NCBI RefSeq assembly: GCF_900110605.1
Contig: NZ_FOFI01000003.1
Location: 62,001 to 126,000, forward strand
From: Epilithonimonas lactis
GTDB lineage: Bacteria > Bacteroidota > Bacteroidia > Flavobacteriales > Weeksellaceae
Length of the DNA: 64,000 nucleotides
Direction of reading: 5' to 3'
Under the pieces are notes generated by a model, which was given only the letters and a program-made list of their open reading frames with translations, was not told the DNA's origin and did no database searches. Of the stretch, positions 61,369 through 64,000 are shown piece after piece (position 1 is the stretch's first letter; each line of letters begins with the position of its first letter). Made by a program: the position numbers and the translations under genes.

Positions 61369-62460
61369 TTAAACATTAAATCTAAAATGCATGATATCGC
61401 CATCTTGAACGACATATTCCTTACCTTCTACCGATAGTTTACCAGCTTCTTTCACTTTCGCTTCGGAACCGTAATTCATGTAGTCGTTGTATTTGATCAC
61501 TTCCGCACGGATGAATCCTTTTTCGAAATCTGTGTGGATCACGCCAGCCGCTTGAGGCGCAGTCCAACCTTGACCGATGGTCCAAGCTCTAACTTCCTTC
61601 ACACCAGCTGTGAAATAGGTTTGCAATTTCAAAAGTTCGTAAGCTTTTCTGATCAATCTGTTGACGCCTGGCTCTTCTAATCCAAGTTCTTCCAAGAACA
61701 TTTGTCTCTCTTCAAAGGTTTCTAACTCATTGATATCAGCCTCGATCTGAGCAGCCAAAACAACAACCTCTGCGTTTTCAGATTTTGCCATTTCCTCGAT
61801 CTTTGCGATCCAGTCGTTTCCGTTTTTGATGGAATTTTCGTCCACATTACAAACGTACAAAACAGGTTTGTTGGTCAACAGTTGAACTTCATCCAAGATT
61901 GATCTTGCAAAATCGTCTGCAGGAAATTCTCTGGCATTTTTTCCTTCTTCCACAAAAGTCTGAAGGTTTTGCAAAACCTCGTAAGTCAAAAGATCTTCTT
62001 TCTTACCAGATTTCAGGAATTTTTTAGCTTTATCTACCGCTTTCCCAATGGCTTCCAGATCTTTCAATTGAAGTTCGATATCGATGATCTCTTTATCTCT
62101 GATCGGATCCACAGAACCTTCCACGTGGATGATATTCCCATTATCGAAACATCTTAGCACATGAATGATCGCTTCACACTCTCGGATGTTTGCCAAGAAC
62201 TGATTTCCCAATCCTTCACCTTTGCTCGCACCTTTTACCAATCCGGCAATGTCCACGATCTCTACGACTGCAGGCAAAACGCGCTCTGGATTGACGATCT
62301 TTTCTAATTCAAAAAGTCTAACATCCGGAACAGAAACAGTTCCAAGATTTGGTTCTATGGTACAAAACGGATAGTTTGCAGATTGCGCTTTGGCGTTGCT
62401 AAGACAATTAAAAAGGGTTGATTTTCCTACATTCGGAAGACCTACGATTCCACATTTCAT
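61369..62460 (-). CDS. ychF: Redox-regulated ATPase YchF
   Basis: 363 residues. Obg-family GTPase-like protein that prefers ATP. P-loop GLPNVGKSTLFN (about 7-18), DIAGLVKGASKGEGLGNQFL with the G3 region, and the C-terminal TGS domain with VIHTDFEKGFIRAEVI and DGDIMHFRFNV. It binds ribosomes and is linked to oxidative-stress responses in other bacteria. Single gene with its own terminator. Confidence 0.96.
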   Translation of the reverse strand: MKCGIVGLPNVGKSTLFNCLSNAKAQSANYPFCTIEPNLGTVSVPDVRLFELEKIVNPERVLPAVVEIVDIAGLVKGASKGEGLGNQFLANIRECEAIIHVLRCFDNGNIIHVEGSVDPIRDKEIIDIELQLKDLEAIGKAVDKAKKFLKSGKKEDLLTYEVLQNLQTFVEEGKNAREFPADDFARSILDEVQLLTNKPVLYVCNVDENSIKNGNDWIAKIEEMAKSENAEVVVLAAQIEADINELETFEERQMFLEELGLEEPGVNRLIRKAYELLKLQTYFTAGVKEVRAWTIGQGWTAPQAAGVIHTDFEKGFIRAEVIKYNDYMNYGSEAKVKEAGKLSVEGKEYVVQDGDIMHFRFNV

Positions 62461-62663
62461 AACGAAATTTTTATTTATTTGTTTGAGTTATGCAACCTTT
62501 CGGTTTCATAATTTTCTGTTCAATGTTGATGGTTTAATATTCTGAGTTTAAACCTTGAATTCTAAACTTTGAACATTAAATTTTAAGTGTGCAAATATAC
62601 TGATTTTTGCGTTTGAATTTTCTACTTTTACAATCTTAATTAAGATCAGGAAACAAACTCAAA
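62461..62663. other. Intergenic region with A+T-rich words
   Basis: Holds loose copies of the words AAACCTTGAATTCTAAACTTTGAAC (each shorter than 20 in exact match), like those before yaaA. Promoters for ychF and the DUF721 gene must lie here, but no box is convincing. Confidence 0.4.
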
Positions 62664-62960
62664 ATGGCCAGGAAAAAACGCGAATATCTATCTTCGGAAT
62701 TAGTGAATTCTTTCGCCAGAATCTATGGTTTTGAAGATAAATTGAAAGCTTTTGAGGTCAAGGATTTTCTTGAGGATTATCTTTCCAGTGATCTTTACGC
62801 CGAGATCGTGAGCGTGAATCTGAAAGAACAGGTCTTGATCATCAGAATAAAATCGCCACTTTTGAAGAACGATTTCCGATTGAGAAAAACTTTTTTTCTG
62901 AAAAAGTTTCGTGAAGTTTTGAAGGACGATTCTCTGATCAATGATTTGTTGATCCTGTAG
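62664..62960 (+). CDS. DUF721 (DciA-like) protein
   Basis: 98 residues. LVNSFARIYGFEDKLKAFEVKDFLEDY and VSVNLKEQVLIIRIKSPLLKNDFRLRKTFFLKKFREVL (residues 12-38 and 52-89) follow the DUF721 pattern: a helix, then a strand pair with IRIKSPLL and a helix. DciA members help load the replicative helicase. The call rests on pattern only. Its last 23 bases overlap the converging gene. Confidence 0.65.
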   Translation: MARKKREYLSSELVNSFARIYGFEDKLKAFEVKDFLEDYLSSDLYAEIVSVNLKEQVLIIRIKSPLLKNDFRLRKTFFLKKFREVLKDDSLINDLLIL

Positions 62961-64000
62961 TGATCTCATCGATCATCCGCTTGCTTCTCTCGTCCAATCT
63001 GGATTTTATCGGGAAGAAAAATCGGAACGGATTTCGCACAAAATATCGGAAGATCTCACTGAATATTTCCCGCGCCTCGCTCATCTCCACTTTTCTGGAA
63101 CGGAATGCCAACAACATAGACAATCCAAAACTAACGGCAAAGTTGAAAAAACCGATCACGAAAACCGTGATGAATGAGATCCAAAATGCGTAGGAAGTGA
63201 TCACAAAATCTTTACCATATAGTCCAAGTGCAAAGTTACCAGCTGCAAACGTAATATGCCTAATATCGAGATCCAATCCCAAGAAAAGTCCTATAGGCGC
63301 AGTGGCACCAAGAAAAACACCGAACCAGAAATTGGAAACGATCCCAGCCCAATTGTTGGAATAATAGACCGACAAACGCTTTGCGATCCGCTGCCCAAAG
63401 AAATAATTGATAAAAGGATTTTTTGCAATCCGCTTAGGAATCTGGAAGAAGACCGCATTGTTACTGATATTCCCTGAAATGACACCCGAAATAAATAGAA
63501 AAACCCCAGCAATACAAGCATGCAAAATAGCTTTGGATTGAAATGGATCCAGATCATAAAGCAATCTACTCGACTTATCAAAAGCAAAATTCTGTTTGAA
63601 AAGAATCTCCAGGCCGTAAATAATGATCAAGGAAACTGGAAAAGACATCAACACATTGCCTACAAATGCAATAAATTGAGATCTGAACAATTGGGAAACA
63701 ACATGCGCAAACTCAATGTAGGTATTCCTGCTATTACCATCGGACAACACCTTTGCCATCGTAGCTGCAGTCATCGCCGGCTGTTTTGTAGCCAAAGTGA
63801 AATGCATCAAATAGATCATGACAAAACCCATGGCATAATTCATAGAATAGAGAAAAGCGTGGGCAAAATCACTGGCAGGAATGTAACTGTAAAGCATCTT
63901 CAAAACACAAAGCGCTCCAACGATGACGCCGCCGCCAGATGCTTTCCAAAACATTTTCATGTAGGCTCTAAGCGTGGAAGTAATATAATGAGTTCCTGTT
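62938..64000 (-). CDS. SpecificRecomb (Gcr) family membrane protein, partial
   Basis: At least 353 residues; the frame is still open at the window end (upstream residues read TGTHYITSTLRAYMKMFW), so the N-terminal half is missing. About six to eight hydrophobic helices are visible. LYSMNYAMGFVMIYLMHFTLATKQPAMTAATMA is the conserved block of the family annotated site-specific recombinase Gcr; given its membrane topology the recombinase label is doubtful. Function unknown. Confidence 0.75.
   Translation of the reverse strand, partial: TGTHYITSTLRAYMKMFWKASGGGVIVGALCVLKMLYSYIPASDFAHAFLYSMNYAMGFVMIYLMHFTLATKQPAMTAATMAKVLSDGNSRNTYIEFAHVVSQLFRSQFIAFVGNVLMSFPVSLIIIYGLEILFKQNFAFDKSSRLLYDLDPFQSKAILHACIAGVFLFISGVISGNISNNAVFFQIPKRIAKNPFINYFFGQRIAKRLSVYYSNNWAGIVSNFWFGVFLGATAPIGLFLGLDLDIRHITFAAGNFALGLYGKDFVITSYAFWISFITVFVIGFFNFAVSFGLSMLLAFRSRKVEMSEAREIFSEIFRYFVRNPFRFFFPIKSRLDERSKRMIDEITTGSTNH

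Noticed and set aside
62938-64000. DNA site-specific recombinase activity
   Set aside because: The family name suggests it, but the sequence shows many membrane helices and no recombinase catalytic motif in the part present.

Overview
The window is chromosomal DNA of a member of the Bacteroidota, most likely family Weeksellaceae (Chryseobacterium/Epilithonimonas-like). The reasons are gliding/type IX secretion genes (gldB, gldC, porT), several proteins ending in a type A T9SS sorting domain, GLPGLI proteins, a BlaI-M56 pair, general lack of Shine-Dalgarno sequences, and promoters of the TTG-N19-TAnnTTTG type. No phage, plasmid, insertion sequence or CRISPR array was seen. The genus is an inference from gene content.

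Layout. 1-7 kb: end of pheA (cut by the window edge), exported proteins, an EEP-family hydrolase, a cystathionine gamma-synthase, and gldB/gldC interrupted by a very A+T-rich membrane gene. 7-16.9 kb (+ strand): nadE, ribD, menaquinone methyltransferase plus porT, a papain-like lipoprotein, then coiled-coil gene, zapA, a 6S-like RNA and rny. 17-24 kb: ggt, pentapeptide protein, bestrophin, a glycosyltransferase carrying a repeat-derived insert, a DMT transporter and a T9SS protein. 24-32 kb: rpsA, a TPR/LuxR-type regulator, and a run of surface-protein genes that includes a 21-bp tandem-repeat reading frame. 32-43 kb: RNA helicase, SMP-30 lipoprotein, MerR regulator, HhH-repeat protein, rluF, then truB, a beta-helix T9SS gene, uppP, DUF3098 and ftsX. 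43-50.7 kb: topoisomerase IB, nnr, mscL, two GLPGLI genes, M56 peptidase and blaI with a recognisable promoter/operator. 50.8-51.4 kb: three tandem initiator-tRNA units, the middle one decayed. 51.4-64 kb: Sua5/TsaC, yaaA, prmC (carrying repeat-derived inserts), DUF4180, a composite repeat, rhomboid, parC/parE, a T9SS protein, ychF, a DUF721 protein and the C-terminal part of a SpecificRecomb-family membrane protein.

The most unusual signal is a set of short dispersed repeats that normally lie between genes but here also sit in frame inside two conserved genes, prmC and a glycosyltransferase. Both genes have further copies of the same repeat classes close by. Other points of note are the triplicated initiator tRNA with a decaying middle copy, the heptad-encoding 21-bp array next to a probable frameshift, a 6S-like RNA downstream of zapA, and a blaI promoter whose start site lies in a palindrome.
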